From CAYLPU01 sp964385635 (lineage in GTDB: Bacteria > Chloroflexota > Anaerolineae > B4-G1): 58,776 nucleotides of DNA. Of the stretch, positions 25,394 to 33,489 are shown in pieces. The stretch spans positions 1 to 58,776 of the forward strand of contig CAYLPU010000021.1 in the NCBI GenBank assembly GCA_964385635.1, written 5' to 3'. Both the position numbers and the translations under genes were made by a program. The notes below the pieces were generated by a model. That model ran no database searches, was not told the DNA's origin, and worked only from the letters and a program-made list of their open reading frames with translations. How positions within the stretch are numbered: the first letter of the stretch is position 1; every line of letters starts with the position of its first letter.

Positions 25394-27478
25394 ATGACGG
25401 TTGTCCTGGGCATAGACACAGGGGGCACCTATACTGACGCCGCGCTGGTGGACTACGCCAGCGGAGCGGTGATGGCCGGCGCGAAAGCCCTGACCACCCA
25501 TCACGACCTGTCCATCGGCATCGGGAAGGCCGTGGCAGCAGCGTGCGATGGGCCGGCCGTATCACCCGCCGATGTGAGTCTGGTGGGCCTTTCGACCACG
25601 CTGGCGACCAACGCAATCGTCGAAGGACGGGGCAGCCCGGTCTGTTTGTTACTCATCGGCTACGATCCGGATCTGATCCGGCAGTACGGTTTCGAACGCG
25701 AACTGGTAACCCAGGACGTGGTCTACCTGGGCGGTGGCCACGACGGAGCGGGCGACGAGGTGGAGCCGCTGGACGAAGCGGCAGCGCGGGCGGCCATTCT
25801 TGCCCGGCGCAACCAGGTGGAATCATTCGCTGTGTCGGGATACTTCGGCGTCCGGAACCCCGCTCACGAACTGCGGGTGCGGGCATTAGTCGAGGAGTTG
25901 ACCGTCTCTGCGAACGGGGAATCCCTGCCCGTCACCTGTGGCCACGAACTGACCACCCGCCTCAATGCTGTGCGCAGGGCGACGACGGTGACGCTCAACG
26001 CCCGGCTGATCCCCTTGTTGCGGGAACTCATCGCCACCGTTCGCAGTACGTTGGACGCGCTAGGCATCGTCGCCCCGTTGATGGTTGTCAAAGGAGACGG
26101 ATCGCTGGTGCGGGCCGAGTGGGCCAAACGGCGGCCTATCGAGACAATCCTGTCTGGACCGGCAGCCAGCGTCGTGGGGGCCTGGCACATAGCGGGTCGT
26201 CGTGACGTGTGGGTGGTGGACGTGGGCGGCACGACGACCGACATCGCCGCGCTGCGCGATGGGCGCCCCCGGCTGAACTCCGAAGGTGCACAGGTCGGCA
26301 AGTGGCGGACGATGGTCGAGGCAGTGGACGCGCACACAATAGGGCTGGGCGGCGACAGCCTGGTGTACCTGGACGCCGATGGCCGAGTGATCATCGGCCC
26401 CCGGCGAGTGGTGCCGTTGTGCTTGCTGGCGAGCCAGCACCCCTGGGTGGTGGACGAACTGCGGCAGCAGGTGGAGACGCACCAGCGTCTGGCCGGCCAG
26501 TTCGTGCTGTCGCAGCACCGGACGGCTCGCGCACTCTCAGACGAGGACCAGGCCTTGCTGCAACACCTGGCCGCAGGTCCCCAACCATTGACCTCGCTGG
26601 TCGAGAGGCTACGCTATGGCTCGCTGGTGGTGCGGCGGGTCGAGAGCCTGGAGGCGCAGCGGCTGGTGCTGCGATCCGGTTTTACGCCCACCGATGGACT
26701 GCACGTCCTCGGCCACTTCGAGCGTTGGAATACCGAGGCGTCGCGGCTCGGCGCCGAACTACTGGCAACGCAAGTAAACCTCTCCCCCGCAGAGTTTTGT
26801 GAGCAATTGGTCGCGAGTGTGTCGAATCGGGTAACGACGGCGTTAATCAGCAAGATACTGAGCGACGAGGCCACGTTGCCCGACTGGGAACAAGAGCCAT
26901 CGGCCGCGGCGCTTCTGGCCCGCGCGTTGGGAAAAGCCCCCACGTCAGACCTGGATTGCCGGTTGGCATTACGCCATCCGATAGTCGCCGTCGGTGCGCC
27001 AGTGGAGGCCTATTTGCCACGCGTGGCCCGGCAACTGAACACTGACCTGGTCATCCCCCCCCATGCCGAGGTGGCAAACGCCGTCGGCGCCGTCGCCGGC
27101 GGAGTGGTGCTCCGACAGCAGGTGCTGATCCGACCATTGAGCACGAACCAACACTTTCGCCTGCACCTGCACAATGGCGTGCGCGACTTCTCCTCCCTGG
27201 AAGAGGGTATAGCCTACGCCCAACAAGTCGTGCCAGCCCGATTGAGCGCGTTGGCCCGGCAAGCAGGTGCCGACCAGGTTGAGGTGCAGATGACCCGCGT
27301 GGATCAGGAAGCGCCGGTCAAGGGAGGATGGGGAGAGCGGATTTACCTGGGAACGCAATTGACGTTCACGACGGCAGGGCGCCCCCGTCCCGGGGGCTCC
27401 GAGCGCTTTGTACCGGGAACTAGACTAGAGATCTACGACCTGGACCAAAACGAGAAGAATCGTCAAAAACATCATTGA
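25394..27478 (+). CDS. Hydantoinase/oxoprolinase A (HyuA)-family ASKHA protein
   Basis: This 694-residue protein has the HyuA layout. The N-terminal ASKHA ATPase part has the phosphate-1 motif GIDTGGTYTDAALVD and GLSTTLATNAIVEGRG. A central part has VKGDGSLV, ILSGPAASVVGAWH, DVGGTTTDIAAL and GLGGDSLVYL. A further ATPase-like C-terminal segment has ANAVGAVAGGVVLRQ. HyuA proteins usually need a HyuB partner to hydrolyse N-methylhydantoin or 5-oxoproline with ATP, but no HyuB is seen in the window. It sits between the pterin methyltransferase and corrinoid-protein genes. A role as ATP-dependent corrinoid activator, replacing the absent RACo/RamA, is inferred; no Fe-S cysteine motif is present. 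Confidence 0.88.
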   Translation: MTVVLGIDTGGTYTDAALVDYASGAVMAGAKALTTHHDLSIGIGKAVAAACDGPAVSPADVSLVGLSTTLATNAIVEGRGSPVCLLLIGYDPDLIRQYGFERELVTQDVVYLGGGHDGAGDEVEPLDEAAARAAILARRNQVESFAVSGYFGVRNPAHELRVRALVEELTVSANGESLPVTCGHELTTRLNAVRRATTVTLNARLIPLLRELIATVRSTLDALGIVAPLMVVKGDGSLVRAEWAKRRPIETILSGPAASVVGAWHIAGRRDVWVVDVGGTTTDIAALRDGRPRLNSEGAQVGKWRTMVEAVDAHTIGLGGDSLVYLDADGRVIIGPRRVVPLCLLASQHPWVVDELRQQVETHQRLAGQFVLSQHRTARALSDEDQALLQHLAAGPQPLTSLVERLRYGSLVVRRVESLEAQRLVLRSGFTPTDGLHVLGHFERWNTEASRLGAELLATQVNLSPAEFCEQLVASVSNRVTTALISKILSDEATLPDWEQEPSAAALLARALGKAPTSDLDCRLALRHPIVAVGAPVEAYLPRVARQLNTDLVIPPHAEVANAVGAVAGGVVLRQQVLIRPLSTNQHFRLHLHNGVRDFSSLEEGIAYAQQVVPARLSALARQAGADQVEVQMTRVDQEAPVKGGWGERIYLGTQLTFTTAGRPRPGGSERFVPGTRLEIYDLDQNEKNRQKHH

Positions 27479-27492
27479 GGAGGCTTAGAATA

Positions 27493-28131
27493 ATGGCAGA
27501 CATCCTGGAGAAAATCACCTCGCATCTGTACGATGGTGAGGACGAGATGGTCGCTGAACTAGTCCAGAAAGCACTGGACCAGGGAATAGAGCCGCAAGAG
27601 ATTCTCGCCGGTGGCCTGATCGCCGGCATGGACGTGGTGGGCAAGGATTTTAAAGCGGGCGATCTCTTTGTGCCCGAGGTGCTCATTGCCGCCCGGGCCA
27701 TGCACGCCGGCATGGGCATTCTGCGGCCGCTGCTGGCGGAGAGCGATGTGCCTAGCGCGGGCAAGTACGTCATTGGCACGATGGCGGGCGACCTGCACGA
27801 CATCGGCAAGAACCTGGTCAAGATGATGCTGGAAGGTGCCGGCTTCGAGACAGTTGACCTGGGAACAGACGTCCAGCCGGGCGTCTTCGTGGACGCCGTG
27901 CGCGAGCACCAGCCCACGATCATAGGAATGAGTGCCTTGCTGACCACGACGATGATCCAGATGAAAGCCACCATCGAAGCATTGGAGGAAGCGGGACTGC
28001 GCGACGTGGTCAAGATCATGGTCGGCGGCGCGCCGGTGACGGCGGCCTTTGCCGAGGAGATCGGGGCCGATGCCTACGCGCCCGATGCGGCCTCCGCTGT
28101 GGACGTCGCCCGGAGCATGGTAGGCGCGTAA
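27493..28131 (+). CDS. Corrinoid (B12-binding) methyl-carrier protein, MttC/MtgC-like
   Basis: This 212-residue protein has an N-terminal helical cap domain (residues about 1-90, IEPQEILAGGLIAGMDVVGK and VPEVLIAARAMHAGM) and a Rossmann B12-binding domain. The base-off cobalamin motif is GDLHDIGKNLV (DxHxxG), followed by MSALLTTTM and VGGAPVT. It carries the methyl group as methyl-Co(III) between an MttB-type enzyme and the pterin methyltransferase. ATG 27493 follows GAGGAGG. It is the only corrinoid protein visible, though six MttB paralogues surround it. Confidence 0.95.
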   Translation: MADILEKITSHLYDGEDEMVAELVQKALDQGIEPQEILAGGLIAGMDVVGKDFKAGDLFVPEVLIAARAMHAGMGILRPLLAESDVPSAGKYVIGTMAGDLHDIGKNLVKMMLEGAGFETVDLGTDVQPGVFVDAVREHQPTIIGMSALLTTTMIQMKATIEALEEAGLRDVVKIMVGGAPVTAAFAEEIGADAYAPDAASAVDVARSMVGA

Positions 28132-28141
28132 TGCGCAAAGC

Positions 28142-28180
28142 GTGAAACGTGAAACGTGACTATCAGGTTTCACGTTTCAC
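28142..28180. repeat. GTGAAACGT repeat hairpin
   Basis: Perfect 14-bp inverted arms (GTGAAACGTGAAAC at 28142-28155; complement at 28167-28180) with an 11-nt loop lie between the corrinoid-protein and MttB-B genes. The same unit recurs at 29654, 43549, 45551, 46948 and 48421, always at gene borders. Confidence 0.75.
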
Positions 28181-28191
28181 AACCTGGTACA

Positions 28192-29655
28192 ATGGCTAGG
28201 AAAAGGCGAGAACCTGTCAAGGGCCTGGTAGGCGGGCAATACAAACCGCTGACCGATAGCCAGGTGCAACGCATCCACGAGGCAGCGTTGAGCATCTTGG
28301 AGCGGACCGGCGTGCAGGTCGAGGAACCGGAAGCACTGAAGTTGTTCCAGGAGGCGGGCGCGATGCTGGACAGCGACGCCCCACGTGTGCGGCTGCCTCG
28401 AGCGCTGGTTGAGGACGCCATCGACTGGGCACCCTCACGCGTCGTGCTCGCAGGCCGCGATCCCAGGTGGGACCTGGACCTGGGGGGGGCACGGGTGCAC
28501 ATCGGCACAGGCGGCGCGGCGGTGACCGTCCTGGATCTGGAGACGGACCAACTGCGCCCGGCCGTGCTGCGCGACGTGGCCGAACTAGCCCGGTTGGTGG
28601 ACGCCCTCGACAACGTACACTTCTACCTGGTGCCGGTCTATCCCACCGATGTGGGCAAGGACGAGGTAGACATTAACACATACTACACCGGCCTGGCCAA
28701 TACCACCAAGCACGTCCAGGCCGGCGTCTACAGCGTGCAGGGTGTCCGGGACACGGTAGAGATGTGTGAGCGCATAGCAGGCGGGGCAGAGCAGTTACGC
28801 GAGCGCCCCATCGTCTCCTTCATTACCAGTTGGATGGTCAGCCCGCTCAAGTTTGCCACCGACGTCACCACGCTGCTGGTCGAAACCTGCCGCCAGCGCA
28901 TCCCGGTTGTGCTCTCGGCTGCGCCGATGGCCGGGTCTACCGCGCCAGTGACCCTGGCCGGGATGCTGGCGCAACTGACCGCCGAGCAGTTGTCCGGGGT
29001 GGTTCTGGCCCAGTTGGCCCGGCGGGGCGCACCGCTGCTGATCGGCCCGATCCCGGCGACGGCGGATATGAAGACCGGTCGCTACCTGGCTGGGGCAGCC
29101 GAGTTTGGACTGACGAACGGGGCCATGTCGCAGATAGCCCAGTTCTATCGGTTGCCTATCTACAACTCGGCTGGGATGACCGACGCCAAGGTCCCCGACG
29201 TCCAGGCCGGTTTCGAGAAGGGGATGAGCGCGGTTTTAGCGGTTCTGGCCGGGAGCAACTTCATCCACCACGCGGCAGGGATGCTCGAGAACATGAACAT
29301 CGTCGCAGCGGAGCAGTTTGTCATTGACAATGACATCCTCGGCATGACGATGCGTGTGGTGCAGGGCATCGCGGTGAACGACGAGACGCTGGCCCTGGAC
29401 GTGATTGACGAGGTCGGCCCCGGCGGCCACTATTTGATGGCCGATCATACGCTCCGGCACATGCGCTCCGAGTTCTACTATCCCTCGGCGGTGGTGGATC
29501 GGCAGGGCTGGGACATGTGGCAGCAGGATGGCGGCCTGGATGCACGAGAACGGGCCCAGGATATCGCCCGCGATATCCTGGCAAATCACCGGCCCAAATC
29601 ACTCGATCCAGAGGTAGAAAAGTGGATTCGCGGGCGATTCGAGCTACACATCTGA
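28192..29655 (+). CDS. MttB-superfamily methyltransferase B (divergent member)
   Basis: This 487-residue MttB-family protein (ATG 28192; no clear ribosome site because the GTGAAACGT hairpin fills the leader) has LSILERTGVQVEEPEA, GTGGAAVTVLDLETDQLRPA, STAPVTLAGMLAQL, SAGMTDAKVPDVQAG and DEVGPGGHYLMADHTLRHM. It differs from the other five copies at the usual HDVG(Y/F) site, where it reads FIHHAAGMLENMN, and at the GSDC site, which reads GTGGAA. A different substrate or cofactor contact is likely. There is no in-frame TAG. It follows the corrinoid protein gene directly and is its most probable partner. Confidence 0.9.
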   Translation: MARKRREPVKGLVGGQYKPLTDSQVQRIHEAALSILERTGVQVEEPEALKLFQEAGAMLDSDAPRVRLPRALVEDAIDWAPSRVVLAGRDPRWDLDLGGARVHIGTGGAAVTVLDLETDQLRPAVLRDVAELARLVDALDNVHFYLVPVYPTDVGKDEVDINTYYTGLANTTKHVQAGVYSVQGVRDTVEMCERIAGGAEQLRERPIVSFITSWMVSPLKFATDVTTLLVETCRQRIPVVLSAAPMAGSTAPVTLAGMLAQLTAEQLSGVVLAQLARRGAPLLIGPIPATADMKTGRYLAGAAEFGLTNGAMSQIAQFYRLPIYNSAGMTDAKVPDVQAGFEKGMSAVLAVLAGSNFIHHAAGMLENMNIVAAEQFVIDNDILGMTMRVVQGIAVNDETLALDVIDEVGPGGHYLMADHTLRHMRSEFYYPSAVVDRQGWDMWQQDGGLDARERAQDIARDILANHRPKSLDPEVEKWIRGRFELHI

Positions 29656-29695
29656 AACGTAAAACGTAAGAATCACGCACCACGTTTCACGTTTC
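29654..29695. repeat. GTGAAACGT-type repeat hairpin between MttB-B and MttB-C
   Basis: Arms at 29654-29667 (GAAACGTAAAACGT) and 29682-29695 pair with one mismatch. It starts inside the MttB-B stop codon region. Confidence 0.7.
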
Positions 29696-29721
29696 ACGCA
29701 TCACTTTCTTCGGGAGGTTCA

Positions 29722-31171
29722 TTGGCGACCGAACAAATTCCTATCGAAACTTTGCATCCCACCATACGGATGCTGTCCGACGAGCAGATTCGAGAGATTC
29801 ACCATACCAGCCTGGACATCCTTTCTCGGACAGGCATCGTGATGAAGAACGAAGCCGCACGTGTGCTGCTCCTCGACGCTGGAGCCTGGGAATCGGAAGA
29901 TCGGATCAAGATTCCACCACACCTGGTAATGGACGGTATCGCTTCCGCCCCATCGCGCATCCCGATGTACAATCGCCTGGGCGAGTTGACCATGCCCCTG
30001 GAAGCGGGCAAGGTCTTCTTTGGCCCCGGTTCCGACTGCATCTTCACCATGGATGTGGAGACGGGCGAGCGGCGCAAGGCCACAGCGAAGGACGTCCAGC
30101 GTTTCGCGCACCTGTGTGATGGCCTGGACCGGATGGATTTCACTATGTCCATGGGCAATCCTTCAGATGTACCAACGTCGGACATCTATATCCACGAGTT
30201 CATCGGCATGATCCGGGGCTCGGTCAAACCCACCATCTACACAGCCAACAATCGGGCGGACATGGAGGACATCTATCGCATCGCCTGCGCGGTGGCTGGC
30301 GGCAAAACCGAACTGCGCGAAAAGCCTTTCATGATGCTCTACGCCGAGTCCATCTCCCCCCTGCTTTACCCGGATGAATCGGTGGACAAGTTACTCTTCT
30401 GCGCCGAGAAGGGCATCCCGGTCACCTACCCACCCTCGCCGAACACCGGTGGCGGGGGGCCGATCACCCTGGCCGGGGCACTGGCCTTGGGCAACGCCGA
30501 GTGTCTGGTCGGGCTGGTGCTCACCCAGTTGGTGCGACCAGGCACCCCCTTCCTGTACGGCATGAACACTGCTGCGTTGGACATGAAGTCGGCTATCGTC
30601 AGCTACGGTGCTCCCGAGTGGCCAACGGGCATGGCCGCCTGTACCGACATCGCTCGCTACTACGACCTGCCAGCGTGGGGAGCCGCCGGTGCAACCGACA
30701 GCAAAGTCGTGGATGCCCAGGCCGGTATCGAGGCAACGGTATCAGTCATGGCCGCTTTCCTGACCCGCTGCAACCTGGTCCATGACGTGGGCTATATCGA
30801 ATACGGCACCACCTCTTCGATGGAGATGCTGGTCGTGGCCGACGAGATCATCCGCGACGTGCGCTTCATCAATGGGCGGCGTGGAGGTCAGCGAGCGCAC
30901 GCTGGCCCGCGAACCGATCCATCGCGCCAAGCCAGGCGGGGGCTTCCTGGCCGACGGCCACACGTTGGACAACTGGAAGTGGGCACAGTGGCAGCCGGCT
31001 TTGATCGACCGGATGCGCTACGATCGCTGGTTGAAGGCGGGCAGCAGGGACATGGCCACCCGAGCCAACGAGCGTGCCCGCCAAATCCTGGAAGAACATG
31101 AGACGCTGCCCCTGCCAGAGGAGACGGAGGAAGTGATTGCTGAGATAATCAAGACACGAGAGGCTCGATAG
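29722..31171 (+). pseudogene. MttB-superfamily methyltransferase C, frameshifted
   Basis: The TTG at 29722 lies behind GGGAGG. The first frame gives a clear MttB protein (DEQIREIHHTSLDILSRTGI, FGPGSDCIFTMDVETGERRK, PSPNTGGGGPITLAGAL, LVHDVGYIEYGTTSSMEML) up to RDVRFING. It then turns to nonsense and stops at 31101. One extra base in the GGG at 30874-30876 explains it: from there the +1 frame reads GGVEVSERTLAREPIHRAKP, then GGGFLADGHTLDNWKWAQWQ and on to a stop at 31171. This matches MttB-D all the way (GIEVNERTLALDAI...GFLADEHTLNNW). The gene is either a recent pseudogene or a sequencing error. By eye it is the closest paralogue of MttB-D. Confidence 0.85.
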
Positions 31172-31183
31172 TGCTCGCCGACT

Positions 31184-31624
31184 CTACTGGGCGACCGGCT
31201 TATCAGCAGCAAAATCTCGAGGGTCTATGCGTTGCACCTCACTCACTTGGTCAAAGTGAGCATCGGTGCTGAGGATGTGTGAGAGGTTGTTCTCGATCAT
31301 CACTGCTACGTGGATCAGATCGCGTGCTTTGAGAGTGGGGTAACGTTGAATCAGGTTTCTGGCTCGATTGACGTCGGCCATAGTGACTGGCAATGCCGTG
31401 GGGATGATGGTCTCTAGTTTGATACTGACCTGTTGCGCTTTATCGGGCAGGCCGAGAGACAGATAACGGTGCAGAATCTCCTGGTGAATCTCACTGCTGA
31501 CTACGGCAGGCAGTTTTTCGCTCACGATGCGATCCAGGGAGACCTGGCAAGAACGACGATAGGGATGGTCGGCGCCAGCGGCGTACATCACGATATTGAC
31601 GTCAACAAAGAGGGGATCATTCAT
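31184..31624 (-). CDS. vapC: VapC-like PIN-domain toxin (ribonuclease)
   Basis: This 146-residue PIN domain has the acidic metal-binding residues in FVDVNIVMYAAG (first Asp), SSEIHQEILHRY (Glu), LKARDLIHVAVM (Asp) and STDAHFDQV (Asp). It would cleave RNA when free of antitoxin. ATG 31624 overlaps the upstream antitoxin stop by 8 nt, the usual coupling. It is convergent with MttB-C, 12 nt away. Confidence 0.88.
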   Translation of the reverse strand: MNDPLFVDVNIVMYAAGADHPYRRSCQVSLDRIVSEKLPAVVSSEIHQEILHRYLSLGLPDKAQQVSIKLETIIPTALPVTMADVNRARNLIQRYPTLKARDLIHVAVMIENNLSHILSTDAHFDQVSEVQRIDPRDFAADKPVAQ

Positions 31625-31901
31625 TTGCACTTTCACTTTGGCATCCCTCCCAGCGGGATTCGATCTGGCGCTCCATGACTTCCCAGTCGTCCACCGGCAA
31701 TTCCTGGGAGAACAGCCATTTCAATGCCTCTTGCCTACGTCGCTGCTCAAGATCCTGGATCAACACGCGTTCCACCGTCTCACGGATGAGGACGCCGAGA
31801 GGCTTGTTAGTTTCCTGGGCATATCCTTGAAGCAACTCATATTGTTGTTCGGTCAACATCGTTTGTACCCGTTTGACGTACTTAGGTGCCGGATGGCCCA
31901 T
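31617..31901 (-). CDS. vapB: VapB-like antitoxin
   Basis: This 94-residue protein starts at ATG 31901 behind a near-perfect AAAGGAGGTGA site. KYVKRVQTMLTEQQYELLQGYAQE followed by LGVLIRETVERVLIQDL fits a ribbon-helix-helix DNA-binding domain, with an acidic Trp/Glu-rich tail for toxin binding. It is autoregulatory by analogy, and its promoter carries an 8-bp inverted repeat. Confidence 0.78.
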   Translation of the reverse strand: MGHPAPKYVKRVQTMLTEQQYELLQGYAQETNKPLGVLIRETVERVLIQDLEQRRRQEALKWLFSQELPVDDWEVMERQIESRWEGCQSESANE

Positions 31902-31946
31902 TGTGTCACCTCCTTTGCGAGTGTCAGAAGTAATAGTATCTAGTGA

Positions 31947-31976
31947 GAGTGTATCACAATCCATACACTCTGTCAA
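31947..31976 (-). promoter_or_regulatory. vapBC promoter with operator palindrome
   Basis: Minus-strand TTGACA (31976-31971) and TACACT (31953-31948) are 17 nt apart. An inverted repeat, GAGTGTAT (31947-31954) and ATACACTC (31963-31970), spans the spacer and the -10. That placement suits repression by the VapBC complex. Confidence 0.7.
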
Positions 31977-32034
31977 GGAGTGAGAGAATGACACGACCAG
32001 GCCCAGTGGATCATGTTGTAGGAAAGGAGGTCCA

Positions 32035-32820
32035 ATGTACCGCAACCGAGATATGGGCATCGACTATATCGAGGCCCGTAGGAAACACCGTTGCTATGGA
32101 ATGGGGCTGGGCATCATTATCCTAGACGATGTCTACCCCGGTTTCCCCGGTGACGTGCGCAACGCTAGTGCCTACCCGTTTCCCATCCAGTATGAGATCG
32201 CCGAAGGGGTGGACATCCAGGCCCTGGTTCGCAAAGAGGACAAGACACCCTGTCTGGAGCCAATCCAGCGAGCGGCTAAAAAACTGGAAGAGATGGGCTG
32301 CCGCGCCATTGCCGCTGAATGTGGCTACTTTGCTTATTTTCAGAAAGAGATTGCACACTATGTGGATGTACCAGTTTTTATGTCTAGCCTGCTCCAGGTA
32401 CCCTTTGCCCAGCAACTCATTGGCCCAAGCAGGGTAGTAGGGGTTCTGGTGGGGGAGCAAAGGTTCATGACGGACGCGCACCTGGATGCTGTCGGCATTC
32501 AGCCAGGTAGCAACTACGTCATGGCTGGGGCTACGGACAATGGCCGCTGCCCAGAGTTTGAGAACCTATGGTCCGAGTCCGTCCGACCCGACCCGCCAAG
32601 GGCTTACTATAACAAGATGGAAAAGGAATTCGTGCAAGTCGCTGTCGATTTCTACCAAGCCTATCCCAACATGGGCGCAATGATGTTGGAATGCACCGGC
32701 ATGCAACCCTTTGCTCGTGCACTCCAGCGGGAGATCGATATTCCCATCTTTAGCTGGGGCACTCTGCTGGATTACGCCTACTCGGTGGTAGTCCACCGAG
32801 ATTACTATGGGCACGTGTAA
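32035..32820 (+). CDS. Asp/Glu racemase-superfamily protein, copy 1
   Basis: This 261-residue protein starts at ATG 32035 (AAAGGAGG upstream). Two cysteines in the places of the racemase catalytic pair are seen in AIAAECGYFAYFQKE and MMLECTGMQPFAR, about 125 residues apart. The N-terminus (YRNRDMGIDYIEARRKHRCY, then GLGIIILDDVYPGFPGDVRN) is unusual for glutamate racemase. A copy about 85% identical lies at 43668-44453. Members invert, isomerise or decarboxylate acidic substrates without a cofactor. Here the substrate is probably tied to the demethylation pathway (inference). Confidence 0.75.
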   Translation: MYRNRDMGIDYIEARRKHRCYGMGLGIIILDDVYPGFPGDVRNASAYPFPIQYEIAEGVDIQALVRKEDKTPCLEPIQRAAKKLEEMGCRAIAAECGYFAYFQKEIAHYVDVPVFMSSLLQVPFAQQLIGPSRVVGVLVGEQRFMTDAHLDAVGIQPGSNYVMAGATDNGRCPEFENLWSESVRPDPPRAYYNKMEKEFVQVAVDFYQAYPNMGAMMLECTGMQPFARALQREIDIPIFSWGTLLDYAYSVVVHRDYYGHV

Positions 32821-32900
32821 TGTATCACGTGATGACCCTGGGTCATTCTTCTACCCGCCAACCGATCAGACATCACTCTCCCCAGGAGATCAGTTACTCA

Positions 32901-33467
32901 ATGAACAGAACAGATGAAAACGAACTCTATCTAGTCAGTCCATGTATCCTCGGTATTCCAACCCGATGGGACGGAGGACAATGTCTGGTGGAAAGGCTGG
33001 TGAAGCTGGCTGCGCAAGGCAGGCTTCTACCGTTTTGCACCGAGGCAGCCGGCGGATTGTCTATCCCTCGCCCTGAGGCGGAGATCATGGCCATCGATGG
33101 TGACGCTGTGCTCTTCCGCAAGGCCTCAGGCATCGATGGGCACGACGTTCTCGACGGTAAGGCCAAAGTCGTGAGCATTGAAGGCACGGACGTAACGTCT
33201 GAGTACGTAGAAGGCGCACAGATGGGACTGGCACTGGCCAAGAGGTCTGGCATCAAGGTCGCCATCTTGAAAGCCTATAGCCCAGCCTGTGGCAGCCGGA
33301 AGATCTACGATGGCACGTTTAGCCTGACGCTCAAGCCAGGCCAGGGAGTGTTGGCTGCCCTGCTGACGAGAAACGGCATCACCGTTTACTCCGAAAACGA
33401 GCTAGACCAGGTACCAGGACTGGCTGAGGATGCCTGGGAATCGGCTCTGAACCAGAATAAGGAGTAA
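32901..33467 (+). CDS. DUF523-like protein
   Basis: From ATG 32901 (AGGAG about 10 nt upstream) the 188-residue frame reads YLVSPCILGIPTRWDGG, then LLPFCTEAAGGLSIPRPEAE, ILKAYSPACGSRKIYDGTF and NGITVYSENEL. These cysteine motifs are those of DUF523. An in-frame ATG at 32820 would add 27 unconserved residues. The function is unknown; conserved Cys pairs suggest metal or Fe-S binding. It follows racemase copy 1 and is probably in the same transcript. Confidence 0.82.
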   Translation: MNRTDENELYLVSPCILGIPTRWDGGQCLVERLVKLAAQGRLLPFCTEAAGGLSIPRPEAEIMAIDGDAVLFRKASGIDGHDVLDGKAKVVSIEGTDVTSEYVEGAQMGLALAKRSGIKVAILKAYSPACGSRKIYDGTFSLTLKPGQGVLAALLTRNGITVYSENELDQVPGLAEDAWESALNQNKE

Positions 33468-33489
33468 ATTCTGCTCTATTACACAGGTC

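Noticed and set aside
28142..28180. Rho-independent terminator between the corrinoid protein and MttB-B
   Set aside because: The stem is perfect but is made of GTGAAACGT repeats, is AT-rich and has no U-tract. It is better explained as a repeat pair.
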